NCBI RefSeq assembly: GCF_030852425.1
Contig: NZ_NSDM01000002.1
Coordinates: 186,001-250,000 of the forward strand
Direction: 5' to 3'
Length of the DNA: 64,000 nt
From: Saccharothrix longispora
GTDB taxonomy: Bacteria; Actinomycetota; Actinomycetes; Mycobacteriales; Pseudonocardiaceae
Positions 41,001 through 50,748 of this stretch are shown here, piece after piece. Numbering within the stretch: position 1 is the stretch's first letter; every line of letters begins with the position of its first letter. The position numbers were made by a program, and so were the translations under genes. The notes under the pieces were generated by a model, which saw nothing but the letters and a program-made list of their open reading frames with translations, did no database searches and had not been told where the DNA came from.

Positions 41001-44000
41001 GCACGCGGGCACCGGCGGTCAGCCCGGCCAACCGGCGCAGCGCGAAGTGCGCGGTGAGGAACACCGCCGGGGTGGCGGCGGCCTCGGCGAAGGTCCAGGA
41101 CCCGGGGAAGCGGGCGAAGTAGCCGCGCTCGCGCACCACGACCGGGCCGACGCCGTAGAACATGCCCATGACCCGGTCGCCGGGCGCGAGGTCGCGCACG
41201 TCGTCCGCGACCTCCAGCACCACGCCCGCGCCCTCGTTGCCCAGGTCCACCTCCGGGTCGGGGTAGAGCCCGTGGGCGATCATGACGTCGCGGAAGTTCA
41301 GGCCCACGGCGCGCACGGCGACCCGCACCTCCCCCGGCGCCGGCGGTCGCCGGGACTCCGGCCAGTCGGCGAACGCGGTGTTGGCCGCCTCCAGGGTGCC
41401 CGCGCCCAGGGTGCGCAGCCGCCAGTCGGGCCTCCGCAACCGGTCGAGCCCGGCGGTGACCGTGCCGCCCGCCGGTGCGAGGCGCGGCACGACGGGCCCG
41501 CCCCGCCGGAAGGCCACCTCGGTCTCGCCCGCGGCGAGGACCGCGAGGGCTTCGGGGACGCGGTCGCGCCAACCCTCCCAGTCGTCGAGGTCCACCAGCG
41601 CGACGCGGTCGGGGTGCTCGGTCCGGGCGCTGCGCAGCAGGCCCCACACGGGAGCGTGGGCCAGGTCCTCGACGTCCTCGCCGGGGCCGGCGGACACGGC
41701 GCGCCGGGTGAGCACGACCAGGGTGGCGCCCTCGGCGCGCGGGTCCACCAGCCAGCGCTGCACGAGGCCCAGGACCTCGTCCAGCGCCCGTCGCGCCCGG
41801 TGCGGGAGGTCCGGCCCGTCGGGGGCGGTGTCGCGGCGCAGGACGACGGCCCCCGCCGCGGTCCCGCCTGCCCACTCCGCCCACTCCGCCCACCGGGGAA
41901 CGGTCGCCGCGGCCACCGGCGCGGGGGTCCACTCCAGGGCGTGCAGGGAGTCGCGGGTGCCCGCGCCCGCCGCGCGGAGCCGATCGCGGGTGATCGGTCG
42001 CAGGGTCAGCTCCCCGACCGCGCACACCGGCTGCCCGGTCGGGTCCGCCAGCGCCAGCGCGTAGGCGTCGGGGCCGGTCGCGGTGATGCTGACCCGCAGG
42101 GCGGAGGCGCCGACGGCGTGCAGCCGGATGTCCGACCAGGTGAAGGGCAGCCGGATCAGGTCGGTCCCGGCATCGGGACCGGTGTGCACGAGGGCGTGCA
42201 GGGCCGCGTCGAGCAGGGCCGGGTGCAGGCCGAACTCCCCCGGCTCGACGCCCTCGGGCAGGGCGACCTCGGCGTGGACGTCCGCGCCCCGGCGCCAGAC
42301 CGCGCGCAGGCCGCGGAAGGCCGGGCCGTACCGGTAGCCGCGCGCGGCCAGCCGGTGGTAGGCGTCGGAGACGTCCACCGGCTCGGCGCCGGGAGGGGGC
42401 CAGGCGGCCGGGTCGGGGGCGGTCTCGGCCTGCGCGGACCCCAGGGTGCCTTCGGCGTGCCTGGTCCAGGTGGCCCCGGCGCCCGGCGGGGTGTCGCGGC
42501 GGGAGTAGATCCGCACGCCGCGGCCCTCGGGGGCGTCGCCGGTGACGACGACGCGGAGGAGGACGGCGTCCTCCTCCGGGATCACCAGCGGCTCGCGCAG
42601 CACCAGCTCGACCACGGTCGGGCTGCCCGCGCGCCGCCCGGCGAAGGCGGCCAGCTCGGCCATGGCCGCGCCCGGCAGCAGGACGACCCCGTTCACGGCG
42701 TGGTCGGCCAACCAGGGGTGGACGGCGAGGGAGAGGCTGCCGGTGAACTGGAGGCCGTCGTGCTCGGGGTGGTCGTGGGCGGTGGCCAGCAGCGGGTGCT
42801 CCGGGGCCGGTCCGGCCGCGGTGGTCCCGGTCGTGGGGGACAGCCAGAACCGCTTGTGCCGGAAGGCGTACGTGGGCAGCTCGACCGGCGCCCGGTCGCC
42901 GAGGCGGGCGGTCAGGTCCACCGGCAGGCCCGCGGCGTGCGCTTCGGCGACCGAGGTCAGCAGGCGGCGGGGCCCTCCGTCGTCGCGACGCAGGCTGCCC
43001 ACGACCACGACCGGGTCGTCGGCGGGGGCGTCCTGGAGCGACTCCTCCACTCCCGCGGTGAGCACGGGGTGCGGGCTGACCTCGACGAAGAAGCGGTGGC
43101 CGCGGGCATAGGCGGCGCGCACGGCCTCGTCGAAGCGCACCGCGCGCCTCAGGTTGCGGTACCAGTACGCCGCGTCCAGCTCCGTGCCCTCGACGGGGCC
43201 GCCGGTCACGGCGGAGAGGAACTCCACCCCGCAGCGCGTGGGCGAGATGCCGGCGATCGACTCCTGCACCGCGCCGTCGAGCGCTTCGACGTGCGCGGAG
43301 TGGGAGGCGTAGTCCACGGGTACCCGGCGCACCCGGACGTCGTCGGCCTCGGCGGCGGCGGTGAACTCGTCGAGGGCCGCGGCGTCACCGGAGACCACGG
43401 TCGAGCGCGGCCCGTTGACCGCGGCCACCTCCAGCCTGCCCGCCCAGCGCTCCAGGCGGCGGACGACGTCGACGGCGGCCAGGGGCACGGAGGCCATGCC
43501 CCCCGTGCCCGCGATGGCGGTGATGGCCTTGCCGCGCAGGGTGACGACCGCGGCGGCGTCGGACAGCGAGAGCGCGCCCGCGACGCAGGCGGCGGCGATC
43601 TCGCCCTGGGAGTGCCCGATCACCGCGGCGGGGCGCACGCCGAAGGACTGCCAGCAGCGGGCCAGCGAGACCATGACGGCGAACAGGGCGGGCTGCACCA
43701 CGTCCACCCGGTCGAGACCGGGTGCGCCGGGCACGCCGCGCAGGACGTCGAGCAACGACCAGTCGACGAATTCGGCGATCGCCGCGGCGCACTCCTCGAT
43801 GGAGGCGGTGAACACCGGGTCGGTGCCGAGCAGGCCGGCCGCCATGCCCACCCACTGCGAGCCCTGCCCGGGGAAGACGAACACCGCGCCGGCGTCCGGC
43901 CGGGCGCGGCCGGTGCCGGCGCCCTCGGCGAGGGCGGTCAGCCCGGCGAGCGCTTCGGCGCGGTCGCCGGCCACCAGCACGGCACGGTGGTCGAACCGCG

Positions 44001-45513
44001 TCCGGCGGGCGGCGAGGGTGTGCGCGGCATCGGCGAGGTCGAGGTCGGGCCGCTGGTCCAGGTGCTCGCGCAGCCGGACTGCCTGGGCGCGCAGCGCTTC
44101 GCCGGTGCGTGCCGAGAGCACGAGCGGCACCGCTCCTCCCGCGTGCGCGCGGGTCCGCTCGAGGGGCGGGGCCTGCTCCAGGACGACGTGGGCGTTGGTG
44201 CCGCTGATCCCGAAGGAGGACACGGCGGCGCGCCGGGGGCGGTCGGATGCCGAAGCGGGCCAGGGGACCGTCGTGCTCGGGACGCGCGCGGCGCCCGCGG
44301 ACCAGTCGACCGCCTCCGTGGGGCGCGCCACGTGCAGGGTGCCCGGCACCAGGCCGTGGCGGACGGCCTCCACGGCCTTGATCACGCCCGCGACCCCGGA
44401 CGCGGCCTGGGTGTGGCCGATGTTGGACTTGATCGAGCCGATCAGCAGCGGGTCGTCGGCGGAGCGGGCCGCGCCGTAGGTGGCCAGGAGCGCGCGGGCT
44501 TCGACCGGGTCGCCGACGCGCGTGCCGGTGCCGTGCGCCTCGATCACGTCCACGTCCGCGGGGGTGAGCCCGGCGTCGGCGAGGGCGGCGCGGATCACCC
44601 GTCGCTGGCCGTCCTCGCTGGGCGCGGACAGCCCTTCGGAAGCCCCGTCCTGCCCTACGGCGGTGCCGCGCAGCACGGCGAGCACGGGGTGGCCGAGGCG
44701 GCGCGCGTCCGACAGCCGCTCCAGCACGAGCACACCCGCGCCCTCGGAGACGCCGAACCCGTCGGCGCCGGCGGAGAACGGTTTGCTGGTGCCGTCGGGG
44801 GCGAGCGCGCCGAGGTGGCCGAAGCCGACGAGGATGCTGGGCGCGCACACCACGTTCGCCCCGCCCGCCAGGGCGAGCGAGCACTCGCCCGCGCGCAGGG
44901 CCCGCGTCGCGAGGTGCACGGCGGTCAGCGACGAGGAGCAGGCGGTGTCCACGGTGACCGCGGGCCCCTCCAGGCCGAGGGCGTACGCGACGCGGCCCGA
45001 GGCCACGCTCGGGGTGGTGCCGGTGGTGAGGTGGCCGGCGTGCTCCAGCTCCCCGGCGAACACGCGGGGACCGTACTCCTGCGCCACCACGCCGAAGTAG
45101 ACGCCGGCGTCACCGCCCGCCAGGGTCGAGGGATCGATGCCCGCCCGTTCCAGCGCTTCCCAGGACACCTCCAGCAGCAACCGCTGCTGCGGGTCCATGG
45201 TAAGCGCTTCCCTCGGGCTCACGCCGAAGAACGCCGCGTCGAAGTCGCCCGCGCGGTCGAGGAAGGAGCCGCCGCGCGCGTAGGTCGATCCGGGTGCGCC
45301 GGTGTCCGTCAGCGCCCGCAGGTCCCAGCCTCGGTCGGCGGGGAAATCGGGACGGGCGGCATTCCCCTGGCGCAGCAGGAAATCCCACAGCTGTTGCGGC
45401 GAGGACAGCGCTCTCGGGTAGCGGCACCCCATCCCGACCACGACGACGGGGTCCGGCCGGTCCGCTTCCCCGCCCGGGGCACCCCTGTCGGCCGAGCCTT
45501 CGCGCAGCAGCAT
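32062..45513 (-). CDS. hybrid PKS-NRPS: KS-AT-DH-ER-KR-ACP-C-A-T-C-A-T-TE
   Basis: 4483 residues. KS has Cys near 192 (DTACSSS), HGTGT and KSNIGH; AT has GHSQGE near 634 and YASH, which predict methylmalonyl-CoA; DH has [10 protein letters not shown] near 937; ER has HAGTGGVGM near 1508; KR has GGTGVLGG near 1698, LDD (B-type) and YAAAN; ACP has GFDSL near 2000. Then a DPIAP-repeat linker, C1 (HHVVADAW, H2219), A1 (pocket D-V-W-H-V-A-L-V-D, serine-like), T (GGDSI), C2 (HHAILDGWS), A2 (D-V-Q-H-I-S-Q-V-V, faintly proline-like), T (GGTSI) and TE (GWSFGG near 4278). The product would be an acyl chain extended by one fully reduced methyl-branched unit and two amino acids. No loading domain. The ATG at 45513 has GAGGAAAGG 7 nt upstream; an ATG-type start 75 nt earlier is less likely. 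Confidence 0.92.
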   Translation of the reverse strand: MLLREGSADRGAPGGEADRPDPVVVVGMGCRYPRALSSPQQLWDFLLRQGNAARPDFPADRGWDLRALTDTGAPGSTYARGGSFLDRAGDFDAAFFGVSPREALTMDPQQRLLLEVSWEALERAGIDPSTLAGGDAGVYFGVVAQEYGPRVFAGELEHAGHLTTGTTPSVASGRVAYALGLEGPAVTVDTACSSSLTAVHLATRALRAGECSLALAGGANVVCAPSILVGFGHLGALAPDGTSKPFSAGADGFGVSEGAGVLVLERLSDARRLGHPVLAVLRGTAVGQDGASEGLSAPSEDGQRRVIRAALADAGLTPADVDVIEAHGTGTRVGDPVEARALLATYGAARSADDPLLIGSIKSNIGHTQAASGVAGVIKAVEAVRHGLVPGTLHVARPTEAVDWSAGAARVPSTTVPWPASASDRPRRAAVSSFGISGTNAHVVLEQAPPLERTRAHAGGAVPLVLSARTGEALRAQAVRLREHLDQRPDLDLADAAHTLAARRTRFDHRAVLVAGDRAEALAGLTALAEGAGTGRARPDAGAVFVFPGQGSQWVGMAAGLLGTDPVFTASIEECAAAIAEFVDWSLLDVLRGVPGAPGLDRVDVVQPALFAVMVSLARCWQSFGVRPAAVIGHSQGEIAAACVAGALSLSDAAAVVTLRGKAITAIAGTGGMASVPLAAVDVVRRLERWAGRLEVAAVNGPRSTVVSGDAAALDEFTAAAEADDVRVRRVPVDYASHSAHVEALDGAVQESIAGISPTRCGVEFLSAVTGGPVEGTELDAAYWYRNLRRAVRFDEAVRAAYARGHRFFVEVSPHPVLTAGVEESLQDAPADDPVVVVGSLRRDDGGPRRLLTSVAEAHAAGLPVDLTARLGDRAPVELPTYAFRHKRFWLSPTTGTTAAGPAPEHPLLATAHDHPEHDGLQFTGSLSLAVHPWLADHAVNGVVLLPGAAMAELAAFAGRRAGSPTVVELVLREPLVIPEEDAVLLRVVVTGDAPEGRGVRIYSRRDTPPGAGATWTRHAEGTLGSAQAETAPDPAAWPPPGAEPVDVSDAYHRLAARGYRYGPAFRGLRAVWRRGADVHAEVALPEGVEPGEFGLHPALLDAALHALVHTGPDAGTDLIRLPFTWSDIRLHAVGASALRVSITATGPDAYALALADPTGQPVCAVGELTLRPITRDRLRAAGAGTRDSLHALEWTPAPVAAATVPRWAEWAEWAGGTAAGAVVLRRDTAPDGPDLPHRARRALDEVLGLVQRWLVDPRAEGATLVVLTRRAVSAGPGEDVEDLAHAPVWGLLRSARTEHPDRVALVDLDDWEGWRDRVPEALAVLAAGETEVAFRRGGPVVPRLAPAGGTVTAGLDRLRRPDWRLRTLGAGTLEAANTAFADWPESRRPPAPGEVRVAVRAVGLNFRDVMIAHGLYPDPEVDLGNEGAGVVLEVADDVRDLAPGDRVMGMFYGVGPVVVRERGYFARFPGSWTFAEAAATPAVFLTAHFALRRLAGLTAGARVLVHAGTGGVGMAAIQLARHLGAEVFATAGPAKQAVLRAAGLPEDHIASSRTLDFRDRFLAATGGAGVDVVLNSLAHEFVDASLDLLPRGGHFVELGKTDPRDPEGIARTRPGVRYRHFDLTAVGPEETGAALAELGALFERRALRPLPVSVRDVRQAPDALRTLAQARHTGKLVLTLPRPLDPDGTVLITGGTGVLGGVLARHLVTTRGVRHLLLASRGGPDTPAARALAEELRALGAEPLVVACDTADPRAVTALSARVPASHPLTAVVHAAGVLDDAVFTALTPQRVDRVLRPKLDAAWHLHEATAHLDLAAFVLCSSAAGVLGTPGQANYAAANTFLDALAEHRRHRGLPATSLAWGLWADRSGMTGHLDDRDLARLRRTGFTAMSAAEGLALFDAALDSGRGLLVPARLDPRAGTAEGRPTVLGGPVRSPRRAASAPAPRERSRAGDLASLPEAERRAALTDLVRSVAAAVLGHDSAEAIDPDARFKHMGFDSLGGVDFRNRLRQVTGLPVPTNVVIDHKTPAALTEHLLTLVTPAAPVPEPPDPTATIGHAPDPITPDPIAPDPIAPDPTGEHPPRTTGEWHPLSHYQRDIVGVALAYPDLPLSQPSGYLRLRGTTDVERVRTAIRRTALRHDAMRLRLGVHGDEWRQRVRPDHPEVEVVDFRAEPDPVAACLRWIERATDTPMPLDGPLVRTAVLVDDDASLVVYTRFHHVVADAWGINVALGEVADSCRAGALPTAAHPAPSCLEAVTAEARYRNLPDHDADRDALVAAMAPLTPALFARTATVGTHRRLRHSTRVDAALVDRIRATGHSVFSVTTAAVAAYLRRLHREGDVVLGVPLLNRRTPVERATMSHVANVLPLHVPVDEGGTLLELADRVAAGVGELLTHQRFALGDLRTALRAAGHPARDLFDVTYSYITAPEGGPGEDVELTVLASGYALDAVNIVAREDRSDGSLHLDVFYADDVFGDDLSLDAAMGHVARLLRAGLDDPTAPLGVLPVLGPDESARLDAFERPAGRGFDETATLDRLFAEQAGRTPERRAVTWSAPDGTTGALTYERFHRHVARLAGQLRAQGLRPEECVPVLLPRSPRFLVAVHAVHAAGGAYVPIDPGHPAERVRTVLADCGARLAIADSDLGDLGVPSLAVDLGDDPGDEPGDGTAAPVPATTRPGDLAYVIYTSGSTGVPKGVMVEHRSVVNRLAWMQRRYPLGPDDVVLHKTPTTFDVSVWELLWWAHAGAAVAVLPAGAERDPRELAAAIERHGATVVHFVPSMLGPFLDHLEADPRAAAGVRTLRQVFASGEALTPALAERFGAVLAAAGNREVRLANLYGPTEATVDVSYYDVPGSGPLTRVPIGRPVDNTALMVLDAAGRRCPIGAPGELNIAGVALARGYLGKPALTAEAFVVDESIPERRRYRTGDLARWLADGTVEYLGRLDDQVKVRGNRVAPGEVEAALTRCPGVSAAAVVPEDTGSGTRLVAYLVPGGADEPDLVRTVRDSLVRRLPGYMVPSEFVRVDRLPLTAGGKVDRRALAALGRRERGSDRPGTPLEETLAEVWREVLGTDAFGVHDDFFTVGGDSILVLRMRTEAEKRGLPLDLDRFHAHPTVAALAAHLDAGPPVPARKTAVTEPFELVPLIDRAGLHGVEDAFPATRLQLGMLFHSRRRAGSPLYKDVFRYRLRVPWDEVAFRHAARELVRRHPALRSTFDLTGRSTPLQLVLAEAHDPVEVVRGPADADALEREVEAHMAALHHADYPLPDDEPARAAPLHRLRVFVRGDGSGEVDLVFAFHHAILDGWSVAALVGELLEDHLALVAGRAPAERAPGSTLLLAEQVRAEHDARHDQAARRHWARVLEGSRPTAVESVRAHVASPGRGERTLALPAWLDACAKDFARRRGVPLKSLLLAAHCLALRAMTGVEDVTTGCVTHTRPERAGAELCAGLFLNTVPVRLGAGPGTWREAVDHVLRWERESYPHRRLPLSTLQEERGGPVFETAFNFVNHHTLVEALRGDDPLSPAAELVDVTVREETDFALLTTAVVDPRDGRLTLRLSSGGDALTGEQCAEFGRLLVGVLAEVVRRPDAGIDLAAVRRRDVTEAVAHAAALHPTTTAVAGDTDRWDYRTLTDAADAVARRLLHLGMPREARVAVRMRRGVELVAVVLGVMRAGAAVVPLDPDYPPARVRAMADIAAPWRVVADPDVRAALDGAAVLDPAELLAPPAGDPVPLPRPHPEDIAYVLFTSGSTGEPKGVAMPHRALANLVEWQNRRGTGWTGSGGRAPTTLQFAPLSFDVSFQEIFSTLCGGGTLRVPADGLRQDMPAVLRLIRDSGIERVHLPYVALQALAEAAATTGAYPGSLRSIISSGEQLRVSPEIRALCAANPAAVLENQYGPTETHVVLAHELPAGGDHPPLPPVGTAIPGVGVSLLDDRLRPVPPGVAGEIYVEGPCLARGYENRPGLTAERFVPAPSGRLRYRTGDIGLVLPDGGIVCLGRADGQVKVRGYRVECAEVELAVLRLAGEHPGLEQAAVVARDLGAGDAVLEAFLVGDPDRADVAALRARLGEDLPPHMVPSRYHWVEAIPLTPSGKRDDDALRALATRAPAPAAPGDELEEAVAGLLAEFAHVDRLDVDTGFFDAGGTSIGATRAAMTIARRWGVDLPLQTFLAAPTARELAGLIRTHDARRPAFDPVVPLREGGHGTPLFLVHPIGGNVLCYRELVAHLPGDRRVYGLQAAGADPGTEPLTSLPALVDAYTRAIRRVHPHGPVHVAGWSFGGYVALGIAEALGPARVPTATLLDTVALGEGARPHVPERQLVEFFFRELLWYSTGGGDLAGEPDLVGEDPERLFEEGLARCVALGILPEDGSPQLLRRLYGVFRANYRAVLDHRPRRVRRPLRLLRAAEELPANLAIAHRAVGGLFADPGNGWRQRADHPVEEVEVPGNHLSMMTPPHVHAVAAALGEGLDRAEDPRRASAGAGVVR
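39281..39340. repeat. four 15-nt tandem repeats in the ACP-C linker
   Basis: Two identical units GGGTCGGGCGCTATC and two degenerate copies follow head to tail. On the coding (minus) strand they give Asp-Pro-Ile-Ala-Pro-type pentapeptide repeats between the ACP and the first C domain. The Pro-rich run probably works as a stiff spacer between the PKS and NRPS halves and is prone to copy-number change. Confidence 0.8.
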
Positions 45514-46048
45514 ACGCAGCCCTTTCCTCGGCTTGTGCCCGCGCACGACGGATCTCCTGCGATTGCGCGGATTCCCCCGCCGGACCACCCCGAAATCCGT
45601 CCTGAATGGATTTCCCTCGGGCTCTCGGCGACTCGGGTACTTCCCGACTATGCACGGAACCGCTGCGCAAGGTCAATGCCAGGTCTATCGTCGGGGCGGG
45701 ACACGCACGCGGAGGAACGACTCCGCAGAACGGAAAACCCGGCGAAAGCGCAGGTGGAAGACCCCCGGCGACAACGGGGCGCCGTCTTCGCCACCCGTCC
45801 GGCGGAACCCCGGGCGGCATGACGGCCGAGCCGACGACATGACCGGTTCGGCGGAACGAATGCGGTCCGCGTCCCGACAAGCACGTGACGAAACCTTCAA
45901 CCGATTACGCGAATCAGCGACGACATCACTCAACCGGTGGAGTACCGGGTGACGTAACGCGAGGCTGACCACCCAACCCCTTCGGCATGCCGAATCCCTT
46001 GCGCGGCGCACCGCGGCACGACCTGCGACGACCAGGAGGTCGACTCAC
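45514..46048. other. 535-bp divergent intergenic region
   Basis: Separates the PKS/NRPS gene (minus) from a P450 gene (plus). No credible small gene was found. It must carry both promoters; the only clear feature is the palindrome at 45981-45994. No GATAA-type NocR box is present, so this cluster is probably controlled separately from nocardicin. Confidence 0.6.
45981..45994. promoter_or_regulatory. 14-bp perfect palindrome upstream of P450
   Basis: TTCGGCATGCCGAA is its own reverse complement and lies 54 bp before the P450 start at 46049. The size and place suit a dimeric repressor operator, but no regulator gene is near and no function can be assigned. Confidence 0.35.
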
Positions 46049-47464
46049 ATGACAGCGCACGGCGATCAGACCCGCACCGAGAACCGCGGGCTCGTGGAGA
46101 TGGGCTCGGGCCACTGGTTGGACGCGCTGCTGGGGCGCACCCCCCGGCGTCCGGCCGCGTTGGCCGCACCGCCCGCGGGCAGCGCCCTCGAGCCGGTCCC
46201 CGGCGACCGGGGCCTGCCGTTCATCGGGATGGGGGTGCACACCGTGCGCTACGGTCCTGCGTTCCTGCTGGCGCTGATGCGCCGCCACGGCCCGGTCTCG
46301 TGGTGGCGGGCGTTCGGCCGCAAGGTCGTCGCGGTGTCCGGGCCCGAGGCGGTGCAGGTGGTGCTGGCCAACAGGGACAAGGCGTTCGCCAGCGGCTGGC
46401 CCGCGGTGATCGGCCCGTGGTTCGACGGCGGTCTGCTGGCGATGAACGCGCCGGGGCACCTCGCCGACCGCCGCCTCGTGCAGGCCGCCTACGGCGAGGA
46501 GGCGTTGGACGGGTACCTGCGCACGATGGCCGAGGACGTGGAGGAGCGCCTGGACCGGTGGCCGGTCGGGCGCCGGTTCCGCCTGGTCGACGCGGCGCGG
46601 GAGCTGTCCGGCCAGATCACCACGCGGGCGTTCCTGGGCGTGCCCCACGAGGGCGTCGGGCGGAAGGTGGTGGACGCGGCGGAGGAGTGCATCCGCGCCG
46701 AGACCGCGCTGGCCCGGGTGCGGGTGCCCGGCACGCTGTGGCACCGGGCGCACCGCGCCCGCACGTGGCTCGTCCGGTACCTGCACCAGGCGCTGCCCGA
46801 CGCCCGCGCCCGCGCGGGCGAGGACTTCCTCTCGGTGCTGAGCCGCGTCGACGGGTTCACCGACCGCCAGGTCGCGCTCCACGCGCTGTTCACGGTGATC
46901 GCCTCTCACGACACGACCACCGCGGCCACGCTCGCCTCGGTCTACTTCCTCGGCAAGCACCCGGCGTGGCAGGAGCGCGCCCGCGCGGAGTCCGCGGGGG
47001 TGGCGCCGCGGGACGCCGCGGGCGTGGACCGGCTCACCACCTTGGACCTGGTGGTCAGGGAGAGCATCCGGCTGGTGTCGCCGTCGCCGGTCCTCATGCG
47101 GGTGGCGGTGAAGGACACCGACGTGCTGGGCCACCACATCCCGGCGGGGCAGCTGGTATCGGTGTGCACGGGGGTCAACCAGCTGATGCCGGAGCTGTGG
47201 TCGCGGCCTGACCGGTTCGACCCCGGGCGCTTCGACGAGGACCGCGCCGAGGACCGCGGCCACCGGCTGGCCTGGGCGCCCTTCGGCTGGGGCGCGCACA
47301 AGTGCATCGGGATGAGACTGGGGATGCTGAAGGTCAAGGCGACCGTGGACGCGCTGCTGCGCCGCTACGAGTGGAGCTACCCGGAGTCCTACGAGGCACC
47401 ATGGCGGTTCACCTCGCTGCCCGCCCCCGCCGACGGTTTGCCCACGGTGCTGCGCAGGATCTGA
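46049..47464 (+). CDS. cytochrome P450 with ASHDTT I-helix
   Basis: 471-residue P450 with haem loop FGWGAHKCIG (ligand C419), K-helix RESIRL (ExxR) and PDRFDPGRF. The I-helix oxygen-activation motif reads IASHDTTTA, with Ser-His in place of the usual Gly-x. It has a 60-residue N-terminal extension without a clear membrane anchor. ATG with AGGAGGT (46034-46040) 8 nt upstream. Transcribed away from the PKS/NRPS gene and probably a tailoring oxidase of that cluster; substrate unknown. Confidence 0.88.
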   Translation: MTAHGDQTRTENRGLVEMGSGHWLDALLGRTPRRPAALAAPPAGSALEPVPGDRGLPFIGMGVHTVRYGPAFLLALMRRHGPVSWWRAFGRKVVAVSGPEAVQVVLANRDKAFASGWPAVIGPWFDGGLLAMNAPGHLADRRLVQAAYGEEALDGYLRTMAEDVEERLDRWPVGRRFRLVDAARELSGQITTRAFLGVPHEGVGRKVVDAAEECIRAETALARVRVPGTLWHRAHRARTWLVRYLHQALPDARARAGEDFLSVLSRVDGFTDRQVALHALFTVIASHDTTTAATLASVYFLGKHPAWQERARAESAGVAPRDAAGVDRLTTLDLVVRESIRLVSPSPVLMRVAVKDTDVLGHHIPAGQLVSVCTGVNQLMPELWSRPDRFDPGRFDEDRAEDRGHRLAWAPFGWGAHKCIGMRLGMLKVKATVDALLRRYEWSYPESYEAPWRFTSLPAPADGLPTVLRRI

Positions 47465-47470
47465 CCGTCC

Positions 47471-47487
47471 GATAAAGACTCGATAAC
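47471..47487 (+). promoter_or_regulatory. GATAA direct repeat like the candidate NocR boxes
   Basis: GATAAAGACTCGATAAC has two GATAA half-sites 11 bp apart with GAMTY between them, matching the pattern seen before nocA, nocF and nocI. Unlike those sites there is no -10-like box 9 nt downstream, and the next gene starts 118 bp away, so the site is weaker. Confidence 0.35.
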
Positions 47488-47605
47488 CGGAGTCCGCGTC
47501 GGCGAGTCGATTTTCGTTGCTGCGCGCCACTTTTGGCCCTTGGTCCCGCTGGTGCCCTGTGCCATGGTGGGGTGGGCAACGGAGACCTGCCGATGGGAGA
47601 GCGCG

Positions 47606-49195
47606 ATGTGGCGTCGACGGCTGCTGGTCTTGCTCGGCGTGGCGGGACTGGTCTTGGGGACGGGTCAGGCGATCGCGGGCCCGGTCGACCGGGCGGACGT
47701 GGTCCGCACCGACGCGGGGCCCGTGCGGGGGGTGGTCGAGCGGGACGCGCGGCTCTTCCAGGGCATCCCGTTCGCCGCGCCCCCGGTCGGCGAGCTGCGG
47801 TGGCGCCCGCCGCAGCCGGTGCGGCCGTGGCGCGAGCCGCTGGACGCGGGCACACCGGGCAACGCGTGCGCCCAGCCCTCGGACTTCGGCCTGCCGGAGA
47901 GCTTCGTCGAGGACTGCCTGTACCTCAACGTCACCACGCCCCGGCGCGGACGCGGGCTGCCGGTCATGGTGTGGATCCACGGCGGCTCGTTCACGACCGG
48001 CGCGGGCGCCGTCTACGACGCCCGCGCCCTCGCCACCCGGGGTGACGTCGTGGTGGTGACCGTCAACTACCGCCTCGGCCCGTTCGGCTTCCTGGCCCTG
48101 CCGTCGCTGACCGCCGAGTCCCGCGGGTCGCAGTCGGGCAGCTACGGCATCCAGGACCAGCAGGCCGCGCTGCGCTGGGTGCAGCGCAACGCCGCCGCGT
48201 TCGGCGGCGACCCGCGCAACGTGACGATCTTCGGCGGCTCCGCCGGCGGGGCGAGCGTGTGCGTGAACCTGACCTCGCCGACGGCGGCGGGCCTGTTCCA
48301 CCGGGCCATCGTCCAGAGCTTCAGTTGCGCGAGCGGACTGGCCACCAAGCAGCAGGCCGAGGCCGCGGGCACCGAGCTGGCCACCCGCTTCGGCTGCCCC
48401 GACCCGGCCACCGCCGCGGCCTGCATGCGCGGCAAGCCGGTCCGCGAGCTGACCCTGTCCTGGCCGGGCGGCTTCCCGGTGGTCGGGAGTCGCGAACTGC
48501 CCCTGCACCTGCCGGAGGCGCTGCGCCGCGACCGCTTCAACCACGTACCGCTGATCATGGGCAACACCCTCGACGAGATGCGCCTCTACATCGGCCTGGA
48601 GTTCGAGGCCAGGGGCAACCCGGTCACCCCGCGGATCTTCGAAGAGCGCGTCCGCGAGGTCTTCGGCGCCGCGTCCGACCGGGTGCTCGCCCGGTACCCC
48701 CTGTCGGACTTCCCGTCCCCCGCCATCGCCCTGTCCACCGTGGTGACCCACGCGGGCAACACGCTCGCGACCTGCGACCACCTCGCCGGCTACCGGCTGG
48801 CCGCGGCCCGACCGCGCCCCGTGCCGGTCTACGCGTACCAGTTCGCCGATCGCACGGCCCCGGTGCCGGTGGACATCCCGGGCTTCGACGAGGGCGCCAT
48901 GCACGCCACCGAACTCCCCTACCTGTTCACCGGCGTCTTCGGCGCCCCCTTGACCGAGGGCCAACGCGGCCTGTCGAACGCGATGATCGACTACTGGACC
49001 GCCTTCGCCCGCACCGGCGACCCCAACCGCGACGGCCTGCCCCGGTGGCCCCGCCACCGCCCCGGGACCGGCGCCGACGTCCTGACCCTGGACGTCCCGG
49101 CGGGAGGCGGCATCCGCCCCACCGACGTGGCGGGGCGGAGCGACTGCGCCTTCTGGAACTCGATCGGCTTCGGCAACGGCTCGGACCGGCCGTAG
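47606..49195 (+). CDS. secreted type B carboxylesterase
   Basis: 529-residue carboxylesterase/para-nitrobenzyl esterase family protein. It begins with a Sec signal peptide (MWRRR then a Leu/Val-rich core ending near TGQAIAG), so it acts outside the cell. Catalytic Ser S212 in FGGSAGG, acid Glu in NTLDEM, His in GAMHATELPY; EDCLYLNV is the family signature. The ATG at 47606 is chosen because GGGAGAG precedes it and the signal peptide starts there; a longer in-frame reading exists. A GATAA repeat lies upstream. Its substrate, and whether it belongs to the cluster, are unknown. Confidence 0.87.
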   Translation: MWRRRLLVLLGVAGLVLGTGQAIAGPVDRADVVRTDAGPVRGVVERDARLFQGIPFAAPPVGELRWRPPQPVRPWREPLDAGTPGNACAQPSDFGLPESFVEDCLYLNVTTPRRGRGLPVMVWIHGGSFTTGAGAVYDARALATRGDVVVVTVNYRLGPFGFLALPSLTAESRGSQSGSYGIQDQQAALRWVQRNAAAFGGDPRNVTIFGGSAGGASVCVNLTSPTAAGLFHRAIVQSFSCASGLATKQQAEAAGTELATRFGCPDPATAAACMRGKPVRELTLSWPGGFPVVGSRELPLHLPEALRRDRFNHVPLIMGNTLDEMRLYIGLEFEARGNPVTPRIFEERVREVFGAASDRVLARYPLSDFPSPAIALSTVVTHAGNTLATCDHLAGYRLAAARPRPVPVYAYQFADRTAPVPVDIPGFDEGAMHATELPYLFTGVFGAPLTEGQRGLSNAMIDYWTAFARTGDPNRDGLPRWPRHRPGTGADVLTLDVPAGGGIRPTDVAGRSDCAFWNSIGFGNGSDRP

Positions 49196-49219
49196 CGGCG
49201 CCACGTCCCGGTCGCGCCG
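49196..49219. terminator. small hairpin between convergent genes
   Basis: CGGCGC pairs with GCGCCG around a 12-nt loop in the 24 bp between the esterase stop and the MbtH stop. It could serve as a bidirectional terminator; the stem is short and there is no U-run. Confidence 0.3.
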
Positions 49220-49399
49220 TCAGCGGCGCATCGCGGTCCAGTGGTCGTCCACGTAGGTGTCGCAGGCCGTCCTCGGAGCGGGTCCCAGGACGGTCCGCCA
49301 CCCGGCGGGGACGGGGGTGGCGGCGGGCCACAGGCTGTGCTCGCCGCGCTCGTTGAGCAGGACCAGGAACGGGCCGTCGCCGTCGAAAGGGCTTGTCAC
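49220..49399 (-). CDS. short MbtH-like protein
   Basis: 59-residue MbtH-like protein, the likely partner of the two adenylation domains of the PKS/NRPS. It shows FLVLLNERGEHSLWP, PAGWRTV and YVDDHWTAMR, so the conserved tryptophans are kept. The usual WTDMRP-SL ending is cut to WTAMRR and the protein stops there. GTG start overlaps the antiporter stop (GTGA). Third gene of a coupled 2,3-dehydratase / antiporter / MbtH unit, which ties the sugar genes to an NRPS pathway. Confidence 0.88.
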   Translation of the reverse strand: MTSPFDGDGPFLVLLNERGEHSLWPAATPVPAGWRTVLGPAPRTACDTYVDDHWTAMRR

Positions 49400-50748
49400 A
49401 CCGGCACCTCGTGGGGTTTCGGGACGCGGCCGCGCACCAGTGGGCCGGTGGCCACCGTGGTCAGCAGGGCCACCAGGACCAGGATGGTGAAGGCCGCCTC
49501 GTCGATGAGGCCGTGCTGCAGGCCGACGGACACCACGACCAGTTCCGTGACGCCACGGCAGTTCATCAGGGCGCCCAGGGTGAGGGCGTCCCCCGTGGAC
49601 CAGCCGGCGGCCAGTGCGCCGCCGGCGGCTCCGACGACCTTGGAGGCGGTGGCGGTCAGGAGCAGCACCAGCAGGGCCCACCACATCCCCACGTCGCCGC
49701 CGAAGAGGCCGAAGGCCGTCTTGAGGCCGATGCCGGCGAAGAACAGCGGCAGCAGGACGGAGACCGCGAAGCCCTGGAGCTGCTCCCCCACCGCGGTGAT
49801 CAGCGCGCTGTCGCGGGGCACGGCGAGGCCGAAGAGGAACGCGCCGATGACCGGGTGCAGGCCGACGACCTCGCTGAGCGCCGACCAGGTGACCGCGCCG
49901 ACCACCAGCACCGGCAGCATGACGGCTTCGGGCTTCGGGCGGTCGCGCAGGAGCCGGTCCAGGGCCACGAGGGCCGGTCGCGCGCACAGGGCCGTGGCCA
50001 CGACCAGCGCGACCGCCGTGGCCGCCTTGGCCGGCACGGCGCCCGCCCCGCCGCCGTCGGTGAGCGTCAGCACGACCGCCAGCGCCGACCAGGCCACGGC
50101 GTCGCCGATCGCGGCGCAGGCGATGGCCACGGTGCCGATCCCGGTGGTCCGGGTGCCGGAGTCCAGGAGGATCCGCGCCAGCACGGGCAGCGCGGTGATC
50201 GACAGGGCGATGCCGAAGAACAGGACGTAGGGCAGGAGCGGTTCGCCGGCGGGCAGGAAGGCGTCCCGCCACAGCCACGCCACCAGCGCCCCGGTGGCGA
50301 AGGGCACGGCGATCGAGCCGACCACGACCAGGCCGACGACCCGTTCGCTGCCGGCGACGCGTTCGAGCCTCAGTTCCGCACCGAGCAGGAACATGAACGT
50401 CACCACGCCGAGCTGGGCGGCCATCGCGAGGCCGTCGGTGACCTCGGGGGTGAACAGCGCCCGCTGCCCGTCGGGCCACGCGGCGCCCAGGGCGGAGGGG
50501 CCGACCAGCAGGCCGCCGGCGATCTCGCCGACGACGGGTGGCTGGCCCAGGCGCGCGAACAGCAGGCCGAGGAGGTGGCTCACGGCGAGGACCAGGCCGA
50601 CGGCGGCCAGGAAGCGGGCCACGGAGGTGACGCCGTCACCGACCTGCGGGCCGAGCAGGGCCAGGGCGCCCGCCAGGACGGCGGCCCCGACCAGCGGTCC
50701 GACCCGGTGTCGCCACCCGGCCGCCCGCGATGGCCGGGAGGGTGTCAT
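49396..50748 (-). CDS. CPA2-type cation/proton antiporter
   Basis: 450-residue membrane protein with about 12 hydrophobic segments of the KefB/NapA-like Na+/H+ exchanger family. LLVGPSALG and the acidic pair region of the later helices (AAIGDAVAW) match the family. It is soluble-tail-free, lacking the TrkA-N domain of KefC. ATG start overlaps the dehydratase stop (ATGA). Antiporters of this type occur in antibiotic clusters and may help export or protect against the product; the cargo here is unknown. Confidence 0.85.
   Translation of the reverse strand: MTPSRPSRAAGWRHRVGPLVGAAVLAGALALLGPQVGDGVTSVARFLAAVGLVLAVSHLLGLLFARLGQPPVVGEIAGGLLVGPSALGAAWPDGQRALFTPEVTDGLAMAAQLGVVTFMFLLGAELRLERVAGSERVVGLVVVGSIAVPFATGALVAWLWRDAFLPAGEPLLPYVLFFGIALSITALPVLARILLDSGTRTTGIGTVAIACAAIGDAVAWSALAVVLTLTDGGGAGAVPAKAATAVALVVATALCARPALVALDRLLRDRPKPEAVMLPVLVVGAVTWSALSEVVGLHPVIGAFLFGLAVPRDSALITAVGEQLQGFAVSVLLPLFFAGIGLKTAFGLFGGDVGMWWALLVLLLTATASKVVGAAGGALAAGWSTGDALTLGALMNCRGVTELVVVSVGLQHGLIDEAAFTILVLVALLTTVATGPLVRGRVPKPHEVPV

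Noticed and set aside
4845-45513. One combined assembly line of NocA/NocB and the PKS/NRPS
   Set aside because: Nocardicin needs only NocA and NocB; the hybrid has its own thioesterase, MbtH and tailoring operon, and lacks the candidate NocR boxes upstream.
45514-45588. Earlier start for the PKS/NRPS adding 25 residues
   Set aside because: The extension is Arg-rich and overlaps the excellent ribosome site that serves the ATG at 45513.
36007-45822. Long plus-strand frame of 3271 codons antisense to the PKS/NRPS
   Set aside because: Shadow frame; all PKS/NRPS core motifs lie on the minus strand.
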